A DNA stretch of 64,000 nucleotides, from the NCBI GenBank assembly GCA_965199135.1, contig OZ240685.1:2294001-2358000 (forward strand), read 5' to 3'. This stretch comes from EB88 sp965199135. GTDB taxonomy: Bacteria > Acidobacteriota > Terriglobia > Terriglobales > Acidobacteriaceae. Positions within the stretch are counted from its first letter, which is position 1. Each line of letters starts with the position of its first letter. A program made the translations under genes and the position numbers. The notes under the pieces were generated by a model. That model saw only the letters and a list, made by a program, of their open reading frames with translations. It searched no databases and had not been told where the DNA came from. Of this stretch, positions 1 to 8,445 are shown in pieces.

Positions 1-1
1 T

Positions 2-2011
2 TCCAGAGCAGATGGATCAGTCTGGATCGCGGAAAAAGGAGGCGTCGATGTCTGGCGGGACGGCAGCATTACTCCGCTTCAAGCGAATGTTGGGCACACC
101 ATCCATGCCTTTTACGAGGATTCAAATCGTCGAATATGGATCGCTGCCGACAATCGCCTCCGTCTATATGACCACGGTCAATTACGAACGATACCTATAA
201 GCAAAAACAGTGAGCAGCCTCACGCTGAAGAAACCATCAGCTCGATTGCGCAGGATGGGACGGGCACCTTGTGGGCAGTCCTCTCTCGGAGCGGCTTGAG
301 AACACTCCTGGAGATCAAGAACGAGAAAGTTGTCCGGACCATCCCGTTGCCGGCGAAGGACCGAGCGAAGTGGTTAGCAGCGGATTTAGAGGGAGGACTT
401 TGGGTGGGTTCCAACAGCGGAGAATTGAGCTATCTCAGGGACGGACGGCGCTCGTTGGTCCCGCTCCCAACAAGCTCGTATTCGTTCGGCATCACTGATC
501 TTAGGGTGACACCCGACGATACTCTGCTAGTTAGCACGGGGGTCGGTCTATTCATCAAGACAAAGCAGCAATGGGGAGTCCTGGATTCGGATCATGGCTT
601 ACCGTGCTCCGCCATCTATTCGGCACTCGTCGATAGCAATGGGGATATCTGGTTGTTTGGGGCGTGCGGCTTGTTGGAGGTCCGCAAGGCTGACCTCCAA
701 CAACTCTTACTGAATGAAGCGTTCCGAGTGACTCCTCGTATATTTGGCAGGCTTGAAGGTGCCTTCCCGGGAGATCAGGAGGATGGGCAGCCGAGAGCTG
801 CGAAGGCGGCCGGGGGGACGCTGTGGTTTACTAGCGGCACAGTCTTGCAGATGATCCAGCCAGATCGATTGCGTCACAACCTACGTCCTCCGCCAGTTCA
901 CATCGACGCCATCCTGTTAGACCACAAAGCCCTCGTTCCCTCTAAGACCCTTAGGCTTCCTTCAAATGCCAAAGACCTCGAAATAGAGTACAGCGGCCTC
1001 AGCTACGTTCAACCACGCAAAGTAGTGTTCCGCTATAAGTTGGAGGGGCTTGATCAGAAGTGGCAGGACGTAGGGACGCGTCGTCGTGCGTTTTACAGTC
1101 AACTTCCTGCTGGGCACTATCAATTCTCCGTCATGGCGTGTAATAACGACGGAGTTTGGAATACAGTCGGAGCGGGGCTCGACATCGTCGTGGCTGCCGC
1201 GTTCTATCAGACACTTTGGTTTAAGCTTCTAGTGCTGTCGATGTTTGTATCGTGCCTGTGGGTCCTGTATTCCATGCGCCTTGAGCAAGCCGCCGAAACG
1301 GTGAAAGCGCGGCTTCTCGCACAGATGGCAGAGAGGGAGCGGATCGCAAGGGATTTGCACGACACGTTCTTCCAGGGTATGCAGGGTTTGCTCCTTCGCT
1401 TTCAAACAGCAACCTCGCAGCTCCCAAGACACGAGCCAGCAAAAGCAATCTTCGAGCAGGCTCTGGAGCAATCCGATGCGGTGATGCTCGAAGGCCGCGA
1501 ACTTGTGCTCGATTTGCGCCACGAAGAAGATTTGAAAGACATCGGTAACCTGTTTGCGGAAGCGGGCCAGCGCTTCCGGCAAGACTATTCGATTCCATTC
1601 ACCGTGATGGTCAATGGAAAAGCAACAAGCCTTCATCCAATCGTGTTTGACGAACTACACAAGCTCGGTCGGGAGGCGATCTTCAACGCCTTCCGACATG
1701 CGAAGGCGAGCCAAATCGAAGTAGAAGTGGACTATGCCGATACCGAACTACGATTGGTCGTCCGCGATAATGGCATCGGTATCGAGCCAAGCACCCTCCA
1801 GAGGGGAGGCATCGCTGGACACTGGGGTCTGCCTGGGATGCAAGAACGAGCGAAAAGGATTGGAGCACACCTTAGCATCTGGAGTCGCGAGAACTCGGGG
1901 ACGGAGATTGGCGTCCGCGTTCCGGCCGCTGTCGCGTACGAGGCACGATCGGCCTACGCTACCGACGCACGGGCCCGCTTTAGGCGCTGGTTTAAGGCCG
2001 TCTTTAATTGA
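2..2011 (+). CDS. Propeller-type sensor histidine kinase (5' end outside window)
   Basis: The reading frame is open from base 2, so the gene starts before the window. The visible 669 residues begin with propeller-blade repeats (DGSVWIAEKGGVDVW, RRIWIAADNRLRLYD, GGLWVGSNSGE), a periplasmic sensor architecture. A Y_Y_Y-type immunoglobulin-like domain follows (RKVVFRYKLEGLDQKW), then one membrane helix near visible residues 402-425. The cytoplasmic part has a HisKA_3 dimerisation helix with the phospho-accepting His in ERIARDLHDTFFQG (codon at 1358) and a HATPase domain with DNGIG and GLPGM motifs. This is the NarL/LuxR-partnered kinase class. The convergent response regulator 66 bases downstream is the obvious partner. 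The ligand is unknown. Confidence 0.93.
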   Translation, partial: SRADGSVWIAEKGGVDVWRDGSITPLQANVGHTIHAFYEDSNRRIWIAADNRLRLYDHGQLRTIPISKNSEQPHAEETISSIAQDGTGTLWAVLSRSGLRTLLEIKNEKVVRTIPLPAKDRAKWLAADLEGGLWVGSNSGELSYLRDGRRSLVPLPTSSYSFGITDLRVTPDDTLLVSTGVGLFIKTKQQWGVLDSDHGLPCSAIYSALVDSNGDIWLFGACGLLEVRKADLQQLLLNEAFRVTPRIFGRLEGAFPGDQEDGQPRAAKAAGGTLWFTSGTVLQMIQPDRLRHNLRPPPVHIDAILLDHKALVPSKTLRLPSNAKDLEIEYSGLSYVQPRKVVFRYKLEGLDQKWQDVGTRRRAFYSQLPAGHYQFSVMACNNDGVWNTVGAGLDIVVAAAFYQTLWFKLLVLSMFVSCLWVLYSMRLEQAAETVKARLLAQMAERERIARDLHDTFFQGMQGLLLRFQTATSQLPRHEPAKAIFEQALEQSDAVMLEGRELVLDLRHEEDLKDIGNLFAEAGQRFRQDYSIPFTVMVNGKATSLHPIVFDELHKLGREAIFNAFRHAKASQIEVEVDYADTELRLVVRDNGIGIEPSTLQRGGIAGHWGLPGMQERAKRIGAHLSIWSRENSGTEIGVRVPAAVAYEARSAYATDARARFRRWFKAVFN

Positions 2012-2076
2012 GTAATCAGCGTACGCTCGTTGGCCTAAAGCTGTTAGTGAAAAATTAAAGCCGACCGGAGGCTTAT

Positions 2077-2706
2077 TCAAAGGTCTACAAAACCTCGGCG
2101 CAGCGCGATAACGGCTGCGCCAGTACGGTCGTCTGCACCCAGCTTCGATAGAATGCTCTTTATATGATTCTTGACTGTATGTTCGGCAATGTTTAAGTCA
2201 GAACCGATAATCTTATTGGACTGCCCTTTCACCACACCGCGAAGGACTTCAAGTTCCCTCAATGTTAATGCATCATCGGTTGCATGCGCGGCAAGCTGTT
2301 GTGCTACTTCAGCAGGTATCTTCCTATGGCCCGCATGAACCGTTCGGATGGTATCTATCAATTCCGTCCGTAGCAAGTTCTTGACTAAGTAGCCGACTGC
2401 ACCCGCCTTGAAGGACCTGAGCACCTGAATATCACCAGCAGAAGAAGAAAGGACAACGATCCTGGCTCGCGGGAACTCCGCTCGGATGGTCCCAATAGCA
2501 TCAATCCCGTTCATGCCAGGCATCCTTATATCCATGAGAGTCACATCAGGACGATGTAACCGGAAATGACGGAGAGCCTCTTCTCCTCCTGCCGCTTCCG
2601 CGATGACTCGCATGTCCTTCTGTGCATTGATCTCACCGGCAAGGCCCGCAACCATCAGCGGGTGATCGTCCACGATCAGAACTCTAATGAGGCCGCGTTC
2701 GCACAT
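2077..2706 (-). CDS. LuxR/NarL-family response regulator
   Basis: A 209-residue transcriptional regulator. The receiver domain carries the acidic pair in LIVDDHPLM, the phospho-acceptor Asp in TLMDIRMPG and a Lys in YLVKN. The C-terminal LuxR helix-turn-helix shows LTLRELEVLRGVVKG and IAEHTVKNHIKSIL. I chose the internal ATG (MCERGLIRV) because AAGGAG lies eight bases before it; an upstream in-frame ATG lacks such a site. The gene ends 66 bases from the propeller kinase on the opposite strand, so the two form a probable HisKA_3/NarL pair though they are not co-transcribed. Its promoter faces that of the small membrane protein at 2860. Confidence 0.92.
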   Translation of the reverse strand: MCERGLIRVLIVDDHPLMVAGLAGEINAQKDMRVIAEAAGGEEALRHFRLHRPDVTLMDIRMPGMNGIDAIGTIRAEFPRARIVVLSSSAGDIQVLRSFKAGAVGYLVKNLLRTELIDTIRTVHAGHRKIPAEVAQQLAAHATDDALTLRELEVLRGVVKGQSNKIIGSDLNIAEHTVKNHIKSILSKLGADDRTGAAVIALRRGFVDL

Positions 2707-2859
2707 GTGTTCTCCTTCTCGCTCCCGAAAGCGGGGCACGAGACACCAATCAGTCTTATCCTAGCGAACCCGGCTTCCGCGTGTCTGGCTCGAAAGGGCT
2801 ACTCTGGACAGCCTCGCAAGAGGTTTACGAAATATCGGCTTCATCTCTACTGTTGATGG

Positions 2860-3216
2860 GTGCGAAGACTGTCTTCGAGGTTCCCTGGGAACGGCGCGGG
2901 ATTTGGTTTGCTCATTCTTCGTTGTTGCGTCGCAAGTCATCTTCTGTTTACGGTGTCTTTTGGGAATTCCTTCTGGCTAACATCGGCGATCGTTGTTTCG
3001 ATAGTTGGTTTGTGCACAGGAGCCTTCACTTGGATCACATGCATTCTGAGTCTACTTACTGAGGTCAGCTCGTTTAAGTCGTGGGGAATCTCTGGGTCCG
3101 GTCAAGAGGCAATCGCAATAGGAGTTCTCGTAAGTTTGGCGTTGTTGGGGCCCGGAGCATATTCCATCGACGCAAGACGCTTCGGTCTAAAACGGATTCT
3201 TCCGTCGCAGACTTGA
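2860..3216 (+). CDS. Small membrane protein, DoxX-like
   Basis: A 118-residue hydrophobic protein starting at GTG. It has about four membrane segments: GLLILRCCVASHLLF, SAIVVSIVGLCTGAF, a short ITCILSLL stretch and IAIGVLVSLALLGPGAYS. The tail GPGAYSIDARRFG resembles the C-terminal signature of DoxX-like proteins common in acidobacterial genomes. Function is unknown; DoxX relatives are linked to thiol or redox stress. It lies divergent from the response regulator with 153 bases between starts. The family call rests on remembered resemblance of the ends, so it is moderate. Confidence 0.6.
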   Translation: MRRLSSRFPGNGAGFGLLILRCCVASHLLFTVSFGNSFWLTSAIVVSIVGLCTGAFTWITCILSLLTEVSSFKSWGISGSGQEAIAIGVLVSLALLGPGAYSIDARRFGLKRILPSQT

Positions 3217-3377
3217 ACTTTCCAAAGCCGAGCCTAAGCTCGTCACTCGCAATCATCGTTTGCGGGGCAGAAGTCTTTGACGAACTGGGCCCGAACTGCG
3301 AATAAGCGCTCGGATCCTCACAGGTCAATTCGCTGAATCGTGATCATAATTACCGAATCAGATACAGAGGATAGTGT

Positions 3378-3397
3378 GATACGGGCTGTCTCGTATC
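3378..3397 (+). promoter_or_regulatory. Candidate TetR operator upstream of OYE gene
   Basis: GATACGGGCTGTCTCGTATC lies 45 bases before the ATG of the old-yellow-enzyme gene. Read against the reverse complement of the element at 6181-6200 it matches at 16 of 20 positions, the four differences being consecutive. This suggests that the TetR repressor encoded at 5500-6123 also controls this promoter. Seen directly as sequence; the binding role is inferred. Confidence 0.55.
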
Positions 3398-3442
3398 GTA
3401 AAGAAAGTGCCTACCAACACAGCGCATAACGAGAGGTGAATC

Positions 3443-4540
3443 ATGTTCCATTCAGAGTCAAAGCTGTTTACTCCATTTCAAATCGGCGATGTTGCAGTTG
3501 CGCATCGTGTTGTACTTGCACCGCTCACAAGGATGAGGTCGGATGCAGGTGCGATCCCGAGCGAGCTAATGGTCGAATACTACTCACAAAGAACCAGCGA
3601 GGGTGGCCTCTTGATCGCTGAAGCGACAGCCGTCTCGAGAACGGGGCAAGCATATCTTGGGGCTCCGGGAATCTTTTCTGAGGAGCAAACGAAAGCATGG
3701 GCGAAAGTCGTAGACGCCGTCCATACACGGAAGGGCAAAATCTTTCTTCAGTTGTGGCACGGGGGAAGAACCGGCCATCTTGAGTTTGCCGGAGAGGTAC
3801 CGGTGGGGCCGTCGACCGTTCCATATGAGGGCGCTACATATATAAAGCAGGGGTGGGTCGCGACCACACCGAATCGTGCTCTTGCAACTTCGGAGATCGC
3901 CGGCCTCATTGGCGAGTTCAAGCAAGCAGCAGTGCGCGCCAAGCTCGCGGGGTTTGACGGGGTAGAGCTGCATGGTGCAAACGGCTACCTGTTTGACCAG
4001 TTTCTCCAGGATGGCAGCAATCAGCGCACTGACCTGTACGGTGGGTCTATTGAAAATCGAGCGCGCCTGCTCCTTGAAGCCACAGACGAAGTGATCCAGA
4101 TTTGGGGTTCAGGCCGAGTCGGTGTTCGCTTGTCTCCGAGTGGAACCTTCAACGGAATGTCGGATTCTAACGCACCCGCGCTTTTCGGCTATGTCGCAGA
4201 AAAACTCGCCGAAAGGAAACTCGCATACTTGCATGTCATTCAGCCACGGGTAAGCGGAAGTGAAGACGTGAAGGGCGAGGCAGATAGCTTTGGTGTCTCA
4301 CACATTCGTAAGGTGTACAGGGGGCCGATCATCGCAGCTGGAGGGTATGAACCGTCTGATGCGATCGCCGCGGTCGAGCACGGCACAGCAGACCTGATTG
4401 CTTTTGGAAGGCACTTCATATCAAACCCTGACCTTCCAGAACGGATCGCGCGCGATCTCCCGCTCAACCCATATGACAGGGCCAGCTTTTACGGTGGCGA
4501 CGCCAGAGGTTACACGGACTATCCGCGTATTCAGGAGTAG
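3443..4540 (+). CDS. Old yellow enzyme, alkene reductase (NemA-like)
   Basis: A 365-residue FMN-dependent flavoprotein that would reduce activated C=C bonds of enals, enones, nitro-olefins or nitrate esters using NAD(P)H. The family fold is visible from LFTPFQIGDVAVAHRVVLAPLTRMRS through QLWHGGR to IAFGRHFISNPDLPER and the FYGGDARGYTDYP end. The substrate-anchoring pair is intact: His177 and Asn180 in ELHGANGYLFDQFL. RTDLYGGSIENRAR is also canonical. The start follows a GAGAGGTGAA ribosome site. A GATAC/GTATC element sits just upstream. It is paralogous to the gene at 17907, which has lost the catalytic pair. Confidence 0.95.
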   Translation: MFHSESKLFTPFQIGDVAVAHRVVLAPLTRMRSDAGAIPSELMVEYYSQRTSEGGLLIAEATAVSRTGQAYLGAPGIFSEEQTKAWAKVVDAVHTRKGKIFLQLWHGGRTGHLEFAGEVPVGPSTVPYEGATYIKQGWVATTPNRALATSEIAGLIGEFKQAAVRAKLAGFDGVELHGANGYLFDQFLQDGSNQRTDLYGGSIENRARLLLEATDEVIQIWGSGRVGVRLSPSGTFNGMSDSNAPALFGYVAEKLAERKLAYLHVIQPRVSGSEDVKGEADSFGVSHIRKVYRGPIIAAGGYEPSDAIAAVEHGTADLIAFGRHFISNPDLPERIARDLPLNPYDRASFYGGDARGYTDYPRIQE

Positions 4541-4629
4541 CAGTCTGCTTGCTTGACTGGACCTCGAGCCCCTCAAATGTCTGAACGACTCGTCATCTCC
4601 GCTGAAACGACCGAGATCAAGTGAGAGCT

Positions 4630-4659
4630 ACGACTGCTGCAAGAACAAGCAGCAGTCGT
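4630..4659 (+). terminator. Hairpin after OYE gene
   Basis: ACGACTGCTGC and GCAGCAGTCGT form an 11-bp perfect stem with an 8-base loop, about 90 bases after the OYE stop. No T-run follows, so it could end transcription with help or simply stabilise the 3' end. Confidence 0.5.
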
Positions 4660-4775
4660 TAGCAGGCACTGCCAACTCAGCTCGAAAGGGCTAGATGAAG
4701 CTGGCCTCTATTGGTCTATTGAAAGGCGGGGAGAGAACCTACAGTCGTGCATATGGCAGGACGAACTAGGACGGG

Positions 4776-5450
4776 ATGGGTTCTATGAGCACTAGCGTCG
4801 CAACAAACACATCAGCTTTGGAATATGGCATAAGTTTGCCGTACAGCTCCCTGGTTCGTGACGTCACAGAGTTCGTGCGTGACACGGAAAGCGAGTTGTT
4901 GTTCAACCATTCAAGCCGGGTTTATTGTTTCGGGGCGCTAATGGGCGCGCAGAAAGGGCTTGTCTTCGATCCCGAACTATTATACGTAGGTGCAATGTTC
5001 CATGATCTTGGATTAATGCGGACGTATAGTAGCGAGCAGGACCGCTTTGAGGTCGACGGTGCGAACGCAGCAGCGGACTTCCTTCGCCAGCGGGGAGTGA
5101 GTGAAGAAGCCGCTCGCGAAGTGTGGACAGCCATCGCACTTCACACGACACCAGGAATTCCACAGTACATGAGTCCAGTGATAGCGCTTGTCACTGCTGG
5201 CGTCGAGATGGATGTACTTGGGCTTACCTACGCGGAATACAGTGCCGAGAGCCGTTCCTGCGTAGTCGAGGCATTCCCTCGTCCGGCCTCTTTCAAAGAA
5301 GACATCATTGAGGCCTTTTACCAAGGCATTAGGCATAAACCCCAGACTACCTTCGGCAATGTTAAGGCAGACGTTCTGGCGGAGAAAGACCACCAGTTTA
5401 GACGCGGAAACTTCTGTGATGTCATTCGGATGTCCAGTTGGAGCGCTTGA
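4776..5450 (+). CDS. HD-domain metal-dependent hydrolase, cyanamide hydratase-like
   Basis: A 224-residue HD-superfamily protein. The metal ligands are His45 (NHSSRVY), the His76-Asp77 doublet (MFHDLGL) and His142 in ALHTTPG. The layout and length match the cyanamide hydratase (DDI2/DDI3)-like branch of HD proteins rather than nucleotide phosphohydrolases fused to other domains. The substrate is not predictable. ATG 4776 follows AGGACGG; a second ATG three codons later is possible. It is convergent with the TetR gene, ending 50 bases from it, inside the redox/detoxification locus. Confidence 0.8.
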   Translation: MGSMSTSVATNTSALEYGISLPYSSLVRDVTEFVRDTESELLFNHSSRVYCFGALMGAQKGLVFDPELLYVGAMFHDLGLMRTYSSEQDRFEVDGANAAADFLRQRGVSEEAAREVWTAIALHTTPGIPQYMSPVIALVTAGVEMDVLGLTYAEYSAESRSCVVEAFPRPASFKEDIIEAFYQGIRHKPQTTFGNVKADVLAEKDHQFRRGNFCDVIRMSSWSA

Positions 5451-5499
5451 TCGAGAAACATTCACGCGACGGTGCCCTGTTACTAAAATCCAGTTTCGA

Positions 5500-6123
5500 T
5501 TACGATCGCGCATCCTTGTTGGGAAGGAGACCCTGCATTCCATGCTCAAAGATTTGGTCGATGTACGCGTCCGAGAGAGCTCCAGTTCCCATCTGCAGTC
5601 GGTAATACAGAGGAGCGTAAAGCAGGTCAATCATCGCGTCAGGGTCGACGTCAGATCGAAGAAGCCCTTGGTCGATACCCCGGCGAAAATACTCGACCGC
5701 CATCTTCCTTCTTGGCATCGTCCAGCGGTCATGAAGAGCTTTTGCCAATTCAGGATCAAACTGCGCTTCTGCAAGCAGAGCGCGAATAAGGGCTCCATCT
5801 TTACCACGGAAAGCCTTCGCCATGGTCCGCATCTGAAGGCGGATACTTTCTGTAAAGGAAACAGACGGGGCGAACAGGGTCCCGGGGTCGACTCGTTCGA
5901 CGAAAGCGTCCATGATGATGGCTGCCTTGTTTGGCCATCTCCTGTAAATCGTCATCCGACCAACAGCCGCCTTCGCAGCGATGGAGTCGATGCTCAAGCA
6001 ACGGAATCCACTGCTCAACACCAAGTCCACCGCAGCTTTCAGGATGGCCCTCTGAAGCTTCGCGCTTCTCGGGCGTCCTCCTCTTGGAGGAGCTGTCCTG
6101 TCGAATTCGGTCTCGTCGCCCAC
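5500..6123 (-). CDS. TetR/AcrR-family repressor
   Basis: A 207-residue regulator with an N-terminal TetR helix-turn-helix (AVDLVLSSGFRCLSIDSIAA then KAAVGRMTIYRRWPNKAAI) and a C-terminal ligand domain (EYFRRGIDQGLLRSDVDPD). It starts at GTG after GGGAG. It is divergent from the SDR gene at 6249; the shared 125-base promoter holds two GATAC-N5-GTATC inverted repeats. A related element precedes the OYE gene at 3443, so autoregulation plus control of the SDR and OYE genes is likely. The ligand is probably an electrophile or aromatic substrate of these enzymes (inference). Confidence 0.92.
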   Translation of the reverse strand: MGDETEFDRTAPPRGGRPRSAKLQRAILKAAVDLVLSSGFRCLSIDSIAAKAAVGRMTIYRRWPNKAAIIMDAFVERVDPGTLFAPSVSFTESIRLQMRTMAKAFRGKDGALIRALLAEAQFDPELAKALHDRWTMPRRKMAVEYFRRGIDQGLLRSDVDPDAMIDLLYAPLYYRLQMGTGALSDAYIDQIFEHGMQGLLPNKDARS

Positions 6124-6148
6124 GTTTCAAACTCCCTGAATCTTAAAC

Positions 6149-6163
6149 GATACAGCAAGTATC
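6149..6163. promoter_or_regulatory. Perfect inverted repeat, candidate TetR operator 1
   Basis: GATACAGCAAGTATC is a perfect 5-bp inverted repeat with a 5-base spacer, 26 bases upstream of the TetR GTG on the opposite strand. The same GATAC-N5-GTATC form recurs 32 bases further on, about three helical turns. Confidence 0.65.
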
Positions 6164-6180
6164 ATATCCAACGTAAAGAA

Positions 6181-6200
6181 GATACGAGACGTATCGTATC
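6181..6200. promoter_or_regulatory. Inverted repeat, candidate TetR operator 2
   Basis: GATACGAGACGTATCGTATC contains a second GATAC-N5-GTATC palindrome (6181-6195) plus an extra GTATC half-site. It sits about 50 bases before the SDR start. Its reverse complement matches 16 of 20 bases of the element at 3378-3397. Confidence 0.65.
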
Positions 6201-6248
6201 ATTCTCAAAATGTCACAGCGAGTTGGTTTAGTAGCAAGGGAGGAAGTT

Positions 6249-6995
6249 ATGTCGGATAAAGTCGTTTTGATTACAGGAGCACTCACGGGTATCGGACGTG
6301 CGACGGCTGTGGCCTTCGCAAAGCAGGGTGCAAAGATCGTTGTCTCCGGACGCTCGGATGACGCGGGTAGCAAATTGGTCACGGAGCTCCAAGCGTTGGG
6401 CGCCGAGGCTGAATACATTAAAGCCGATGTCCGGCATGAGGACGACGTACGAAACCTCGTCGATAAGACTGTCGCCCGTTTCGGCCGTCTGGATATCGCT
6501 GTGAACAACGCAGGGACAGAAGGTCAGCCCGGGTTGGTGGTCGATCAGACTGCTGAAAGCTTCAATGCAACCTTTGAGACGAATGTGCTAGGCACCCTGT
6601 TGAGCATGAAGCATGAGATTCGTGTCATGCAGGCGGCGAAGAAGGGCAGCATCGTAAACACTTCCTCAAGCTATGGAAAGACCGGGGCGGCATATGCGTC
6701 GGTCTACGCCGCCAGCAAGCATGCGGTTGAAGGCCTGACAAAGTCGGCGGCGTTGGAAGTGGCCGCATCGGGGATCCGCGTAAACGCCGTCGCACCCGGC
6801 CCGATCGATACCGGTATGTTGAGCCGGTTCACGGGAACCGAAGAAGTTAAGGCGGGACTGGCTGCAACGGTACCGCTCAAGCGTGTTGGTCACCCTGAAG
6901 AGATCGCGGAGACGATCGTTTTCCTCTCTTCTGATCACGCCTCGTTCATCACCGGCGCTACCTTTGCGGTCGACGGTGGCAAGACTGCCGCTTGA
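6249..6995 (+). CDS. SDR-family oxidoreductase
   Basis: A 248-residue classical short-chain dehydrogenase. The Rossmann glycine motif is TGALTGIGRA, followed by NNAG, the catalytic Ser in NTSSSYG and Tyr/Lys in YAASKHAVEG; VAPGPIDTGM and the terminal FAVDGG complete the family pattern. It would oxidise or reduce a hydroxyl/carbonyl with NAD(P)H; the substrate is unknown. The start at MSDKVVL is set by GGGAGGAAG seven bases upstream; an earlier in-frame ATG overlaps the operator region. It is the first gene of a long same-strand run and is divergent from the TetR gene. Confidence 0.94.
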   Translation: MSDKVVLITGALTGIGRATAVAFAKQGAKIVVSGRSDDAGSKLVTELQALGAEAEYIKADVRHEDDVRNLVDKTVARFGRLDIAVNNAGTEGQPGLVVDQTAESFNATFETNVLGTLLSMKHEIRVMQAAKKGSIVNTSSSYGKTGAAYASVYAASKHAVEGLTKSAALEVAASGIRVNAVAPGPIDTGMLSRFTGTEEVKAGLAATVPLKRVGHPEEIAETIVFLSSDHASFITGATFAVDGGKTAA

Positions 6996-7024
6996 GTCGC
7001 CGCTACCAGCAATAAACACTCATG

Positions 7025-7048
7025 TGGGTCGAGGGTAGCCTCGACCCA
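7025..7048 (+). terminator. Hairpin between SDR and DinB genes
   Basis: TGGGTCGAGG and CCTCGACCCA form a perfect 10-bp stem around GTAG, 30 bases after the SDR stop. There is no T-tract, so it may be an attenuating or mRNA-stabilising hairpin as well as a terminator. Confidence 0.55.
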
Positions 7049-7081
7049 TAGAGTCCACAGAATCACGAAGGGATCCGCATC

Positions 7082-7561
7082 ATGGCAACCGAAGTCGTAT
7101 TTCTAGCAAACACAGTGGGCGTCTGGAACGGGGCTCTGGAAAGAGCCGACAAGTTCTTCACTGGCTTATCCGAAGAGGAGCTACAGTACCGCGTGGCTCC
7201 CGACCGCAACCGCCTAATCTACCTCTGGGGACACCTGACGGCCATGCACGATCGCATGAGCAGTCTCCTCGGCTTCGGTGATCGGGTGATCCCGGCTTTT
7301 GATGAGATCTTCCTCACCTCTGCGGACGGAACGAAGGAATTACCTTCCGCAGAAGAAATTCGTAACGCCTGGAAGCTCGTCAACGGCCAATTGAACGCCG
7401 GCATTGCCCGGCTAACGCCAGCCGAGTGGTTAGAAAAGCACACAGCGGTCAAAGACGAGGACTTCGTGAAGGATACTCTGCGCAACAAGCTTTCGATCCT
7501 GCTTACGCGTACTAACCATTTGTCCTATCACTTAGGACAAACCAGCTTGACCCGTCGCTAG
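7082..7561 (+). CDS. DinB-family protein
   Basis: A 159-residue four-helix-bundle protein of the DinB/YfiT-like metal-binding superfamily, whose members include bacillithiol or mycothiol-type thiol transferases as well as many uncharacterised proteins. Candidate metal ligands are His in LWGHLTAMHDRM and His in NHLSYHLGQ near the C-terminus. Its position among reductases suits a thiol-dependent detoxification role, but this is inference. The start is ATG 7082 after GAAGGGA. The hairpin upstream may lower its expression relative to the SDR. Confidence 0.85.
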   Translation: MATEVVFLANTVGVWNGALERADKFFTGLSEEELQYRVAPDRNRLIYLWGHLTAMHDRMSSLLGFGDRVIPAFDEIFLTSADGTKELPSAEEIRNAWKLVNGQLNAGIARLTPAEWLEKHTAVKDEDFVKDTLRNKLSILLTRTNHLSYHLGQTSLTRR

Positions 7562-7635
7562 AAGCTCTTGCGGTCTCACGCCTTGACTGGGCCCGCTCTT
7601 CGTTTTAGCCGTTCAACCATCTAAGGAGATTCGCG

Positions 7636-8382
7636 ATGAACGATCTATCCGGTAAGACTGCACTCGTGACAGGGGCCTCGCGGGGCATCGGGCGGGCGAG
7701 CGCTCTCGCTATCGCTGAGGCGGGTGCCCATGTGCTCGTTCACTATGGGCGAGGTGCAAAGGAAGCCGAAGCCGTCGTAGCTCAGATTAAGGCAGCCGGA
7801 GGACAGGCTCAGGCAGTTGCTGGTGACATGACTGTTCCCGAAGGTCCGAGTGTCCTTGCAAACGAGGTTCGAAACATCCTCGGTGATCGCCTTGACATAC
7901 TTGTTGCCAATGCCGGTATCTCTCGACCAGGGACGATCGACAAGACGACGATTCAGGAATTCGATGAGCTTTTTGCCGTCAACGTCCGCGCACCGTTCTT
8001 CTTGGTTCAACATCTTCTACCACTGTTCACGCAGGGTAGCAGCATCGTGGTTACATCATCGCTTGCCGCCCATGCCGCTGTTGATGGTCTCTCTGCCTAT
8101 TCGATGACGAAGGGCGCTCTGGACACCATGGTGAAGCATTTTGCCTACGAACTGGGCCCGCGCGGGATTCGCGTAAATGCGGTCGCTCCTGGAATCGTTG
8201 CGACCGACATGTCCGAATTTGCGAAGACAGACCAGGGTCGCGACTATGCGATGAACATGCAAGCGCTGAAACGCGTGGCCGGCCCGGATGATATCGGTGG
8301 CGTTGTTGCTTTTCTTGTCTCCGATGCGGCGCGATGGATCACCGGAGACACCGTGAGAGTCGACGGCGGATCAAAACTCTAA
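7636..8382 (+). CDS. SDR-family oxidoreductase
   Basis: A 248-residue classical SDR with TGASRGIGRASA, VANAGIS, a catalytic Tyr-Lys pair in YSMTKGALD, VAPGIVATDM and a terminal VRVDGGSKL. It belongs to the broad FabG-like group; the substrate is unknown. AAGGAG lies eight bases before the ATG. The gene lies in the same-strand cluster and is only about as similar to the neighbouring SDRs as family members usually are, so it is not a fresh tandem copy. Confidence 0.94.
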   Translation: MNDLSGKTALVTGASRGIGRASALAIAEAGAHVLVHYGRGAKEAEAVVAQIKAAGGQAQAVAGDMTVPEGPSVLANEVRNILGDRLDILVANAGISRPGTIDKTTIQEFDELFAVNVRAPFFLVQHLLPLFTQGSSIVVTSSLAAHAAVDGLSAYSMTKGALDTMVKHFAYELGPRGIRVNAVAPGIVATDMSEFAKTDQGRDYAMNMQALKRVAGPDDIGGVVAFLVSDAARWITGDTVRVDGGSKL

Positions 8383-8445
8383 GCACAGGTGGCGGAGAAC
8401 CGTCGGCTGCACGCAGGTATTCCAGACCCAAATAAAGGAACTAAG

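Noticed and set aside
33..2011. Separate short gene for the sensor kinase starting at TTG 269
   Set aside because: The frame is open from base 2 with propeller repeats before 269, so the gene starts outside the window.
5308..6231. Long plus-strand frame of 307 codons
   Set aside because: It is antisense to the TetR gene, rich in Ser/Arg/His, with no motif or ribosome site; a shadow of the repressor.
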